Source: an uncultured Aquimarina sp.
GTDB taxonomy: Bacteria; Bacteroidota; Bacteroidia; Flavobacteriales; Flavobacteriaceae
DNA: 64,000 nucleotides
Direction: 5' to 3'
NCBI RefSeq assembly: GCF_947492965.1
Contig: NZ_CANLOZ010000002.1
Coordinates: 744,001-808,000 of the forward strand
The translations under genes were made by a program, and so were the position numbers. This document shows, one piece after another, positions 26,243-34,389 of the stretch. How positions within the stretch are numbered: the stretch's first letter is position 1; every line of letters begins with the position of its first letter. The notes under the pieces were generated by a model. That model saw nothing but the letters and a program-made list of their open reading frames with translations. It was not told the origin of the DNA and ran no database searches.

Positions 26243-27484
26243 ATGTTTTCACTTTTTCGCGAGAATGTTCGTATTGCTTTAGATTCTATTAAGGGGCAAC
26301 TTTTACGCACTATTCTTACCGTATTAATCATTGCTATTGGTATTACAGCATTAGTAGGAATATTAACTTTTTTAGGAGCTTTAGAAAACACCATTACTGG
26401 AGATTTTGCCTCTATGGGTTCTAATACTTTTAATATTCAACGTTATGAATTTACTACCAGAAGAGGTGGTAGCGGCGAAAGAGAGAAAATAAACCCTATT
26501 ATTAGTTATAGAAACGTACGACAGTTTAAAGAAAAATTCCAATATCCTTTTTCTAAAACTTCAATTTCATTTACAGGAACACGAAATGCAGAAGTAAAAT
26601 TTGAAAATGAAAAAACAGATCCTGAAGCTTCGGTAGTAGGAGTTAATGAAAACTATTTAGAAAATAGCGGTACTGAAGTAGAATTTGGAAGAAATTTTAC
26701 TTTTTTTGATATAGAAAACAACAATCGTGTTTGTCTAATCGGACCAGATTTTAAGAAGAATATTTTTAAAGATACTGATCCTGTAAATAAAACGATTAGC
26801 ATTAGAGGTGTGAAATTTAAAGTGATTGGTGTTTTAGAGAGCAAAGGTGCAACTTTCAGAAACAATCAAGATCTTAAAGTATTAATTCCTTTGCAAGTAG
26901 CACGTTCGATTTATACTTTACCAAACATTAACTATAACATCAGTGTAAAGGTAGATGATAAACAGTTTTTAGAAGGCGCGCAAGATGAAGCTATTATTAC
27001 TTTTAGAAAAATACGCGGTCTCAATCCTATAGAAGAAAATAACTTTGGTCTAGAACGAAGTGATGACTTGATTAACCGTATCTCTAGCATTACTGGATAT
27101 TTGTATTGGGCAGCATGGATCATTAGTATCATTACTATTTTCGGATCTTCGATTGCACTTATGAATATCATGCTCGTTTCTGTTACCGAGCGAACCAGAG
27201 AGATAGGAGTTCGAAAAGCTCTAGGAGCTAAAAAGAACATAATTTCTACCCAATTTTTTATGGAAACCGTTATTATTGGTCAAATCGGTGGCGTAGTAGG
27301 TATTATACTAGGAATAACGATTGGAGCTATTATTGTAGCTGTTTCAGGCTTTGAATTTAGTACGCCTTGGTTAGCGATTTTCGCCGCAGTAGTTACCTCA
27401 TTTTTAACTGCAGTTGTTTCTGGGTCCTATCCAGCTGTAAAAGCAGCAAAACAAGATCCTATAGAATCGTTACGATATGAGTAA
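26243..27484 (+). CDS. ABC transporter permease, MacB/FtsX type
   Basis: 413 aa. A transmembrane helix near residues 20-45 is followed by a periplasmic MacB-like core domain (about 50-270) and three C-terminal helices ending in the FtsX domain. Motifs: GQLLRTILTVLIIAIGITALVG, VTERTREIGVRKALGAKK, VSGSYPAVKAAKQDPIESLRYE. Such permeases export peptides or lipoproteins or transmit force with a partner ATPase. No ATPase gene is adjacent in this window, so it is an orphan subunit or pairs with a distant gene. Confidence 0.9.
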   Translation: MFSLFRENVRIALDSIKGQLLRTILTVLIIAIGITALVGILTFLGALENTITGDFASMGSNTFNIQRYEFTTRRGGSGEREKINPIISYRNVRQFKEKFQYPFSKTSISFTGTRNAEVKFENEKTDPEASVVGVNENYLENSGTEVEFGRNFTFFDIENNNRVCLIGPDFKKNIFKDTDPVNKTISIRGVKFKVIGVLESKGATFRNNQDLKVLIPLQVARSIYTLPNINYNISVKVDDKQFLEGAQDEAIITFRKIRGLNPIEENNFGLERSDDLINRISSITGYLYWAAWIISIITIFGSSIALMNIMLVSVTERTREIGVRKALGAKKNIISTQFFMETVIIGQIGGVVGIILGITIGAIIVAVSGFEFSTPWLAIFAAVVTSFLTAVVSGSYPAVKAAKQDPIESLRYE

Positions 27485-27501
27485 TTTGTAAGACAAGCTT
27501 A

Positions 27502-27981
27502 CTATTCTTTATCCCCAATAAGTTTATCAAAATATTGAAACAACTCACCTTTGGTGATATTTGCACCTTGAAGAATCAGTTTAAACTTATCCATATTTGG
27601 ATCCTCTCCGTAAGCTTTATTGGCATTATAGAAAGCTACTTTATCGTCTAATAAATTATTTCGTAACCAATCATATCCTTCTTTTGTAGTGATATCAATA
27701 TCTTCTACATTTACTTTTATAGCAATCAAATGCATTTCCATTTCTCCAAGATGAAACAGATGTATTAGATCTTTAGAAAAATGTTCTAAAAACTGAGCGC
27801 TATTAAGAACACCTTCCCAAACTAGGTCACTAAAAACATCTATCTCTTCCTCTGCCACTTCAGGTTTATTTGCCTTGATATCACTCCATTCTTCAGCTGT
27901 AATAGATTGTGTCGCTAAAAAATTAATAAACTCTTGATGTAATTCTTCTAATTGTTCTTTGGTGAGCCTTTTATACTTCAT
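27502..27981 (-). CDS. DUF6495 family protein
   Basis: 159 aa, acidic, soluble and mostly helical (starts MKYKRLTKEQLEELHQEF). Matches my recollection of the Bacteroidota-only DUF6495 family; function unknown. The minus-strand sequence TATTTTTGCAGCC 20-32 bp upstream contains a TAnnTTTG -7 box (plus 28001-28008). Converges on the ABC permease gene with 17 bp between. Confidence 0.7.
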   Translation of the reverse strand: MKYKRLTKEQLEELHQEFINFLATQSITAEEWSDIKANKPEVAEEEIDVFSDLVWEGVLNSAQFLEHFSKDLIHLFHLGEMEMHLIAIKVNVEDIDITTKEGYDWLRNNLLDDKVAFYNANKAYGEDPNMDKFKLILQGANITKGELFQYFDKLIGDKE

Positions 27982-28017
27982 CTTTTCTATAAATTGGCTG
28001 CAAAAATAGTAATAATT

Positions 28018-28053
28018 AAAAATCCGCTCCTAATAATTAGGAACGGATTTTTT
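28018..28053 (-). terminator. Terminator after the TonB-dependent receptor gene
   Basis: Interrupted long stem: AAAAATCCG and TCCTAAT on one side pair with ATTAGGA and CGGATTTTT on the other, with single mismatches at C/A. It lies about 25 bp after the receptor stop codon on the minus strand. Confidence 0.7.
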
Positions 28054-28076
28054 ATAGTATTCTGAATACAATGGTT

Positions 28077-31000
28077 TTAGTTAAATATATAGCGCAAACC
28101 AACTTGTGCTTGCCATCTAGAGTCTAAACTAAAATCATTTGCGAATGTCTTTGTCTGCGAAGTGTCAAAAGAATAGGTAGGTGTATTAGTAGCATCCACA
28201 GTAACACCAATTGGCTGATCATTTACTGGTATCTGAATCACACCCCAATCAGAATTTAACAAATTTCCAAAATTTAGAATATCAACGCTTAATTGGATTG
28301 TATTCGTCTTATCACCTATTTGAAAATTATAATCCTGTAAAAGTTTTACATCCCATCTTCCTCGCCAGGGACTTAAAATTGCATACTTCTCAGCATAATT
28401 ACCCCTTCTTCCTCTAAGATACTCATCCTGTTGGATATATGCTTCTAGCGCAGCTCTTTGCTCTTCTTGTTCTGCTGGAGTTCCACTAAAGTTATAAGTC
28501 CCTAATTCTGTTTGTGTTGGAATATAAATCAAATCATTCAATACCGATCCATCATTATTGATATCTCCAGAATAGGTGTAAGAGAATCTTCCTCCTTGAG
28601 CATATTCATAAAAAGCCCCTAATGATGTTCTCCATTGTTTATTCTTTCCATAGTGGAAAGATTTGTTTAATTGCCCCACAATTCTATGCCTATCCCCATA
28701 TCTAGATGCAGTACTTATCGCTTGATTTACATTTCCAAGAGCTGGATTTCTATCATAAGCATCACTCGAAATTTCTGCATCAAGCGAACTCGCATCTTCA
28801 GCCTCTAAGAAGTTATAAGCAACACTGGCAAATAATCCATTCTTAAAACTCTTTTGTAATTTAAATGACCAATTAAAAGAATGTCCTACATTCGTATTTG
28901 TAAAAACATAGGCATTTGTAACCCCTCCAAACTCATTAACAGCCCTATCAGATGCCAAATATATAGGTCTACTATCAGCGCCATTTAATGTTCCGGAAGG
29001 TGTCCCTAATCCAAAATTACGAACCATTTGTGCATTGATATCTTCAGTATAAATAATATCAGTAGATGCGATCAACCCATTTTTAAACTTATAATCAATT
29101 CCTAAACTATTTCTAAATACTTGAGGGAATTGAAAATCTGGAGAAGACGTAGTGTAAAAGAAGAAATTTGGATTTGCCACTTGATTCCCTATCCATACAA
29201 AAGGAAGTCGCCCCGTAAAAATCCCTGTTCCTCCTCTTATTTGTAATGTCTTATCCCCTAGTATATCATAGTTAAATCCTAATCTAGGAGAAATTAATAA
29301 TTTTTTAGAAGGTAAGTCTAAGCTATTTAAATTAGTTGGGCTTCCATTTTCATCAAAATAAGTAATTCCAGGTTGGTAATTCCCATCTGGGAACTCTCCA
29401 CCCGCTGCTCTTTCGATATTTTCGACAATTTTATCTCTGGTATCAAAAAATAGTGGTTGATCCACTCTAATCCCATAAGTTAACGTAAACTTGTCACTCA
29501 TTCTCCATTTATCCTGTGCATAAAAAGCCAATTGCCCAACATTTGTTTCTGCCAACGCCCAATTATCTGTCGAATTATTGGTATCGAATACATTTCTAGC
29601 ATTCGCAAGCGCTTCTGTAATAAGACCGTTATTTACAGCTTGCTCAAAACTATTCGTAGAACCAGGTGTAATCCTTACACTATCAAAATCTGGCGCAAAA
29701 GTACCCACCCCACCATCGGCATTAAAATACGTATATACTCCAAGATTAAAAGAATTATCAAACTCAAATCTTTCAAAACTACCTCCTAGAGTAATTGTAT
29801 GTTTACCGGTTACAATATTTAAATTATTAGTTACCTGATATACTTTTTGTTCCAATCTATTATTTATAGAAAACGGTTCATGCCCGGCAACAATATATCG
29901 AACACCATCTTGTGCAATATTAATAGGTGGAGCTGCTGCTGAAAAAGGATCTCTACTATCGTCAAACAAGGTATAACCTGCCTGAAATTTATTAGAGATA
30001 TTTCCTCCAAAATTGGAATTTAATTCTACTAAAAAGGAATTAATCTTGTTATTAATTGTGTAACCAGAATTTCTAAACTGTAAAGTAGTAAGATCAGGCC
30101 CTCTTCTGCCGATTGCTTCTGGATTTGCTGGTAGATCTCTAGAAGCGTCTAAAAAGTTATAAATTAAAGCTAACCGGTGATTATCACTAATATTCCAATC
30201 TAGTTTTAGAATTCCTTTTGTTGATTCTGTATTATGCGTATATCCTTCATAAGGTCCTGTTTGATACCCTAATGAGTCTAATTTCCTTGACACAAATTCT
30301 AAATCTTCCGCAGAAACACGAGATACATTCGCACCAGTCAATCCAGGTCTGGCTGCTAAGAAATTAGAACCTAAATCTTCGCGATCATCTATCTCGAAGT
30401 TTGCGAAAACAAATAATTTGTTTTTTACAATCGGTCCTCCAATACTTAAACCATATTGTGCTTGGGTCAAATCTGGAACTATAATATCATCATCTCCGAC
30501 TTTATCTCCTGTTAAATCCTGATTACGATAAAAACCATATACAGTACCTTTCCATTCATTCGTACCACTTTTGGTAACAGCATTTACCGATGCTCCGGTA
30601 AATCCAGCCTGTGTAACATCATAAGGAGCTGTAGAGACTTGAATTTGATCAATAGCATCTAAAGAAATAGGTTGCGCATTGGTCTGACCACCTGGAGTTG
30701 CAGCATCTAATCCAAAAGGGTTATTAAAAATAGAACCATCTAAACTAAAATTATTAAACTGATCATTTCTTCCTCCAAAAGAACCATTACTCGAAGCTGT
30801 TGGTTCTAAACGGTAAAAATCCGCTGCAGACCTAGTAATCGTCGGTAACGATTTTATTTCTCTATTACCAATACTGGTTTCAGCACCTGTTCTTTCGCTA
30901 CTAAACGTAGCATTTTTATTCGTAGTGATTACAACCTCTTCTAATTGATTAGCGTCCTCAATCATAACCACATCAATATTGTACGTTTGCCCTAACTGAA

Positions 31001-31280
31001 GATACACATCATCAAATACCTTTTTCTTAAATCCAACATAGCTAATTGTTACACGATAGGGTCCTCCTACTCGTAAATTAATAAGATCAAATCTACCATC
31101 GAAATTGGTTGTTCCACCATAAGTGGTTCCAGTAGGCGAATGAACAGCAGTAATATTAGCTCCTGGTAGTAATTGATTGGCATTATCATATACCAAACCA
31201 GAAATATTGGATGTCGTTACCTGAGCATGAATAGTAATTGCCAATAAGGCAAAGACTAGATTGATAAGAGTTTTTTTCAT
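28077..31280 (-). CDS. TonB-dependent receptor with carboxypeptidase-like regulatory domain (Oar-like)
   Basis: About 1067 aa from ATG 31280; the upstream extension to 31334 lacks signal-peptide character. Signal peptide MKKTLINLVFALLAITIHAQ, an N-terminal CarboxypepD_reg-like beta sandwich (about 20-110), a plug domain (about 115-225), then a 22-strand-type outer-membrane barrel ending in an aromatic residue after GLRYIF. The layout and length match the Oar-like receptors of Bacteroidota and myxobacteria. No SusD-like gene is adjacent, so it is not a classical polysaccharide-utilisation pair. The substrate could be peptide or siderophore-like; not determinable here. Confidence 0.88.
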   Translation of the reverse strand: MKKTLINLVFALLAITIHAQVTTSNISGLVYDNANQLLPGANITAVHSPTGTTYGGTTNFDGRFDLINLRVGGPYRVTISYVGFKKKVFDDVYLQLGQTYNIDVVMIEDANQLEEVVITTNKNATFSSERTGAETSIGNREIKSLPTITRSAADFYRLEPTASSNGSFGGRNDQFNNFSLDGSIFNNPFGLDAATPGGQTNAQPISLDAIDQIQVSTAPYDVTQAGFTGASVNAVTKSGTNEWKGTVYGFYRNQDLTGDKVGDDDIIVPDLTQAQYGLSIGGPIVKNKLFVFANFEIDDREDLGSNFLAARPGLTGANVSRVSAEDLEFVSRKLDSLGYQTGPYEGYTHNTESTKGILKLDWNISDNHRLALIYNFLDASRDLPANPEAIGRRGPDLTTLQFRNSGYTINNKINSFLVELNSNFGGNISNKFQAGYTLFDDSRDPFSAAAPPINIAQDGVRYIVAGHEPFSINNRLEQKVYQVTNNLNIVTGKHTITLGGSFERFEFDNSFNLGVYTYFNADGGVGTFAPDFDSVRITPGSTNSFEQAVNNGLITEALANARNVFDTNNSTDNWALAETNVGQLAFYAQDKWRMSDKFTLTYGIRVDQPLFFDTRDKIVENIERAAGGEFPDGNYQPGITYFDENGSPTNLNSLDLPSKKLLISPRLGFNYDILGDKTLQIRGGTGIFTGRLPFVWIGNQVANPNFFFYTTSSPDFQFPQVFRNSLGIDYKFKNGLIASTDIIYTEDINAQMVRNFGLGTPSGTLNGADSRPIYLASDRAVNEFGGVTNAYVFTNTNVGHSFNWSFKLQKSFKNGLFASVAYNFLEAEDASSLDAEISSDAYDRNPALGNVNQAISTASRYGDRHRIVGQLNKSFHYGKNKQWRTSLGAFYEYAQGGRFSYTYSGDINNDGSVLNDLIYIPTQTELGTYNFSGTPAEQEEQRAALEAYIQQDEYLRGRRGNYAEKYAILSPWRGRWDVKLLQDYNFQIGDKTNTIQLSVDILNFGNLLNSDWGVIQIPVNDQPIGVTVDATNTPTYSFDTSQTKTFANDFSLDSRWQAQVGLRYIFN

Positions 31281-31315
31281 TGATTGATCGTTTTTGTGTG
31301 AATACAATGAAAATA

Positions 31316-31347
31316 AACAAAAAAACCACTCCAAAGGAGCGGTTTTT
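31316..31347 (-). terminator. Terminator of the rpsF-rpsR-rplI operon
   Basis: Minus-strand stem of 12 bp (AAAAACCGCTCC with GGAGTGGTTTTT, one G.T pair) and a 3-nt loop, followed by T-rich sequence. It separates rplI from the TonB receptor gene. Confidence 0.82.
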
Positions 31348-31383
31348 ATATTCTTATAAACTGGTTTATTAACCGATTTAGTA

Positions 31384-31833
31384 TTATGCTTGCGCTATAA
31401 CTTCAAACGTAAGTGGAGTAATAACAGCTCTGTGAAGACGAATTGAAGCTTCGTACTGACCAAGACGTTTTATTGTTCCACCTGGTACTGTGATGAATTT
31501 TTTCTCTAATTCAACACCTTCTTTAGCTAAAGCTTCAGAAACATCAGCACTAGAAACAGAACCAAATAATTTATCGCCTGTTCCAACTTTTGCAGCGATT
31601 TTAATTTCAAAAGCAGCTATTTTCTTCGCTAATTTCTCTGCATCTTCAATTTCTTTCTTTTCTTTAAAAGCACGTTGCTTTAACGTTTCTTCTAATACTT
31701 TCTTAGCAGATGGAGTAGCTAACACTGCATATCCTCCTGGGATTAAAAAGTTACGTCCATAACCGTTCTTCACCTCTACTACATCGTCTGCGAATCCTAG
31801 ATTCTCAACGTCTTTCTTTAATATAAGTTCCAT
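31384..31833 (-). CDS. rplI: 50S ribosomal protein L9
   Basis: 149 aa, normal length. N-terminal RNA-binding domain with MELILKKDVENLGFADDVVEVKNGYGRNFLIPGGYA, a long connecting helix, and a C-terminal domain with VGTGDKLFGSVSSADV. Binds 23S rRNA near the L1 stalk. Last gene of the S6-S18-L9 operon, an arrangement found in most bacteria. Confidence 0.97.
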   Translation of the reverse strand: MELILKKDVENLGFADDVVEVKNGYGRNFLIPGGYAVLATPSAKKVLEETLKQRAFKEKKEIEDAEKLAKKIAAFEIKIAAKVGTGDKLFGSVSSADVSEALAKEGVELEKKFITVPGGTIKRLGQYEASIRLHRAVITPLTFEVIAQA

Positions 31834-31849
31834 AATGTTATGACGAATT

Positions 31850-32146
31850 TTATTTTAATAAATCTCCAACGTATGGCATTAATGCTAAGTGTCTTGCTCT
31901 TTTTACAGCAACACTCACTTTACGTTGATATTTTAAAGATGTTCCTGTAAGACGACGAGGCAATAATTTCCCTTGTTCGTTTACAAAAGCCATTAAGAAA
32001 TCAGGATCTTTATAATCAATATATTTAATTCCTGATTTTTTAAAACGACAATATTTCTTCGTTTTAGAAGTATCTATATTTAATGGAGTAAGATATCTGA
32101 TCTCTCCATCTTTTTTTCCTTTAGCTTGTTGTTCTATCGATGACAT
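31850..32146 (-). CDS. rpsR: 30S ribosomal protein S18
   Basis: 98 aa. Core sequence [37 protein letters not shown] then [22 protein letters not shown] is typical S18; binds S6 on the 30S platform. Two bp after rpsF, 16 bp before rplI. Confidence 0.97.
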   Translation of the reverse strand: MSSIEQQAKGKKDGEIRYLTPLNIDTSKTKKYCRFKKSGIKYIDYKDPDFLMAFVNEQGKLLPRRLTGTSLKYQRKVSVAVKRARHLALMPYVGDLLK

Positions 32147-32148
32147 AA

Positions 32149-32487
32149 TTAAGCTTTTTGTTTGTTTCTATTTCTTCTTTTCTCAGCCCAAGCGATTGCA
32201 TGCTTATCTAATTTTACAGTTAAATAACGCATCACTCTTTCATCTCTTCTGAACTCAACCTCTACAGTGTTGATAGCTTCTCCTGGTACAGTGTACTCAA
32301 ATAAGTGATAAAATCCACTTTTCTTGTGCTGGATTGCATAAGCTAACTTCTTAAGACCCCAGTCTTCTTTAGATATCATCTTGGCACCGTTAGAAACAAG
32401 AATGTCTTCGTATTTCTTAACTGTTTCCTTTATCTGCTCTTCAGATAAAACGGGATTCAAGATGAAAACAGTTTCATAATGATTCAT
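32149..32487 (-). CDS. rpsF: 30S ribosomal protein S6
   Basis: 112 aa from ATG 32487 ([14 protein letters not shown]); the frame extends upstream without family similarity. Conserved [21 protein letters not shown] and [16 protein letters not shown]. Forms a heterodimer with S18. The transcript leader of about 30 nt is short, and I see no S6:S18-binding leader structure. Confidence 0.96.
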   Translation of the reverse strand: MNHYETVFILNPVLSEEQIKETVKKYEDILVSNGAKMISKEDWGLKKLAYAIQHKKSGFYHLFEYTVPGEAINTVEVEFRRDERVMRYLTVKLDKHAIAWAEKRRNRNKQKA

Positions 32488-32517
32488 AAAAAATCTATTT
32501 TTAATTAAAATTGGCTG

Positions 32518-32549
32518 CAAAAGTAATACTATTTTTTAAAATATTCAAT
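32518..32549 (-). promoter_or_regulatory. Promoter of the rpsF operon
   Basis: On the minus strand ATTG (plus 32546-32549), a 20-bp spacer and TACTTTTG (plus 32518-32525) match the Bacteroidota promoter. The initial transcribed sequence GCAGCCAATTT is shared with the DUF6495 gene leader. Confidence 0.7.
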
Positions 32550-32606
32550 AAACTCAACAAGAGAGTAAATAAAAAGTATTATCAAAAATGTAAAAATCAT
32601 CCATCT

Positions 32607-32679
32607 ATCGTTAAAAAACACAATTCATCGATAAAATACACAAATTCATTTAAGTTTAGATAATTTTTGAGTACTATTG
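32607..32679 (+). promoter_or_regulatory. Direct-repeat regulatory region of the first LytTR gene
   Basis: Two near-identical 20-bp words lie head to tail: ATCGTTAAAAAACACAATTC (32607-32626), then ATCGATAAAA with TACACAAATTC (32627-32647). A -7-like TACTATTG (32672-32679) starts 45 bp after the second ATCG. The same geometry recurs at 33505-33577. LytTR proteins are known to bind paired direct repeats about two helical turns apart. Confidence 0.6.
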
Positions 32680-32700
32680 TAACATCCTAAATCTAATAAA

Positions 32701-33411
32701 ATGAAAAAACCTTTAATCAAATGCGCAGTCGTAGATGATTCTAATATGCAGCGTCTTGCTATAACCCAATTAATCAGAAAACAACCCCAATTAGAACTGG
32801 TAGGTGAATGGAGCAACGCCATCGAAGCAAAGAATGGATTACTAGATGTACATACGGATGTATTATTTCTCGACATAGAAATGCCTGTACTAAATGGATT
32901 TAATCTTCTTGATTATTTAGAAGACAAGCCTCATGTTGTCATCGTTACTGGAAAATCGAAATATGCTCATAAAGCCTTTGATTATAATGCAATAGATTTT
33001 TTAAAAAAACCTTTGAAATCAAGTCGTTTTTCTATCACCATAGATAAACTTTTACAAGCCGATAATTTTCATAAAAAAATCGAAGCGGAAAAAAATAGTC
33101 CTTCGATATTCATAAAAAGCGGTTTAAAAGAATATAAGGTTTATTTACAAGACATTTTATACGTATCAGCAATGGGAGATTTTGCAAAAATTCATTTAGA
33201 AAAAAGCTCTCCTTTGGTTGTAACTGGCACGATGACTTACTTAGAATCATTATTACCAAAACAATACTTTTTTAGAGTGCATCGATCATTTATTGTAAAT
33301 CTGGAAAAAATAGAACGTTTTACCTCCAGTTATTTGGAAATTAAAAACGAGGCCATTCCCATTAGTAGACAAAAGAAACAAGAATTAAGGGATATTTTAA
33401 AATCTTTTTAG
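32701..33411 (+). CDS. LytTR-family response regulator, copy 1
   Basis: 236 aa. Receiver domain (1-115): acidic pair in AVVDDSNMQR, phospho-Asp in LFLDIEMPVLNGF, Thr in IVTGKSK, Lys in LKKPLKSSRF. C-terminal LytTR DNA-binding domain (about 140-236): FIKSGLKEYKVYLQDILYVSAMGDFAKIH, PKQYFFRVHRSFIVNLEKIE, ISRQKKQEL. Such regulators pair with LytS/YehU-type kinases, none of which is encoded nearby. Followed by a close paralogue 182 bp downstream; the pair looks like a tandem duplication. Confidence 0.92.
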   Translation: MKKPLIKCAVVDDSNMQRLAITQLIRKQPQLELVGEWSNAIEAKNGLLDVHTDVLFLDIEMPVLNGFNLLDYLEDKPHVVIVTGKSKYAHKAFDYNAIDFLKKPLKSSRFSITIDKLLQADNFHKKIEAEKNSPSIFIKSGLKEYKVYLQDILYVSAMGDFAKIHLEKSSPLVVTGTMTYLESLLPKQYFFRVHRSFIVNLEKIERFTSSYLEIKNEAIPISRQKKQELRDILKSF

Positions 33412-33504
33412 TATTAATAACCATAAAAATTATTTACAAGTAACTGTGATTAAAGTGATTCTAAAAAATGACATTTAAAATAAAAAAACATCGGAATTTT
33501 TCAT

Positions 33505-33577
33505 TTCGATGAAACACATTTTTTATCGATAAAAAGCGTAAAATGTTTGTGGAAATAATATATATTCATTAATATTG
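33505..33577 (+). promoter_or_regulatory. Direct-repeat regulatory region of the second LytTR gene
   Basis: TTCGATGAAACACA (from 33505) and ATCGATAAAAAGCG (from 33525) repeat with a 20-bp period. TTTG at 33546-33549, a 20-bp spacer and TAATATTG at 33570-33577 form a promoter. The second repeat starts 45 bp before the -7 box, exactly as in the upstream copy. Confidence 0.6.
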
Positions 33578-33593
33578 TATAGAATATTAACCT

Positions 33594-34307
33594 ATGCAAG
33601 TGGAACAATCTCAATTAAAATGCGCAGTAGTAGACGATTCACGTCTCCAAAGACTCGCAATTGTAAAATTAATAGATGAACACTCATCACTAGAATTAGT
33701 GGCTGAGTGGAACAATGCTATTGAGACGAAAAACGGATTATTAGATACTCCGGTCGACCTATTGTTTCTAGATATCGAAATGCCAATACTCACCGGTTTT
33801 GATCTTTTAGATGATCTGGAAAACAAACCTCATATCATATTTGTTACTGGAAAAACAAAATATGCTTTTAAAGCCTTTGACTACGATGCTATCGATTATT
33901 TAAGAAAGCCCCTAAAAAAAGATCGATTTAATGCAGCTGTAGAGAAAGCACTTAGCATGTCTCGTTTAAATTCAGAACAAGCTTCTGTAGAGGATGATGA
34001 TTACATCTTTGTAAAAAGTAATCTGAAAAAACGAAAAATATTTTTAAATCAATTAAAGTATGTAGAAGCTTTAGGTGATTATGTAAAGTTAATTATGGAA
34101 GATGGTGATCCTATTGTGGTTTTGGCTACGATGAAATCATTTGAGGCAGAATTACCAAGCGATCGTTTTTTAAGAATACACAAATCGTACATCGTAAATC
34201 TTGATAAAGTAGAACGTTATAACAGTCGTAACATAGAAATAGCGGATGAAAAAATACCGCTAAGTAGACATAAAAAACATTCTTTGATAGAGGCGTTAAG
34301 CGGATAA
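33594..34307 (+). CDS. LytTR-family response regulator, copy 2
   Basis: 237 aa with the same architecture as copy 1: AVVDDSRLQR, LFLDIEMPILTGFDLL, FVTGKTKYAFKAFDYDAIDYLRKPLK, then the LytTR domain FVKSNLKKRKIFLNQLKYVEALGDYVKL and DRFLRIHKSYIVNLDKVERYNS. High similarity to copy 1 across the whole length, including the receiver face, suggests they may share a kinase. Ended by a clear terminator. Confidence 0.92.
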   Translation: MQVEQSQLKCAVVDDSRLQRLAIVKLIDEHSSLELVAEWNNAIETKNGLLDTPVDLLFLDIEMPILTGFDLLDDLENKPHIIFVTGKTKYAFKAFDYDAIDYLRKPLKKDRFNAAVEKALSMSRLNSEQASVEDDDYIFVKSNLKKRKIFLNQLKYVEALGDYVKLIMEDGDPIVVLATMKSFEAELPSDRFLRIHKSYIVNLDKVERYNSRNIEIADEKIPLSRHKKHSLIEALSG

Positions 34308-34328
34308 AACAAAGTATTATAAATATAC

Positions 34329-34360
34329 AATCCCGTTACTTCTAAGTGATGGGATTTTTT
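34329..34360 (+). terminator. Terminator after the second LytTR gene
   Basis: A 12-bp stem (34329-34340 with 34345-34356, two G.T pairs), TCTA loop, and a T run. Twenty-one bp after the stop codon. Confidence 0.8.
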
Positions 34361-34389
34361 ATTTAATGAAACCTAATAAATAATGAGCA

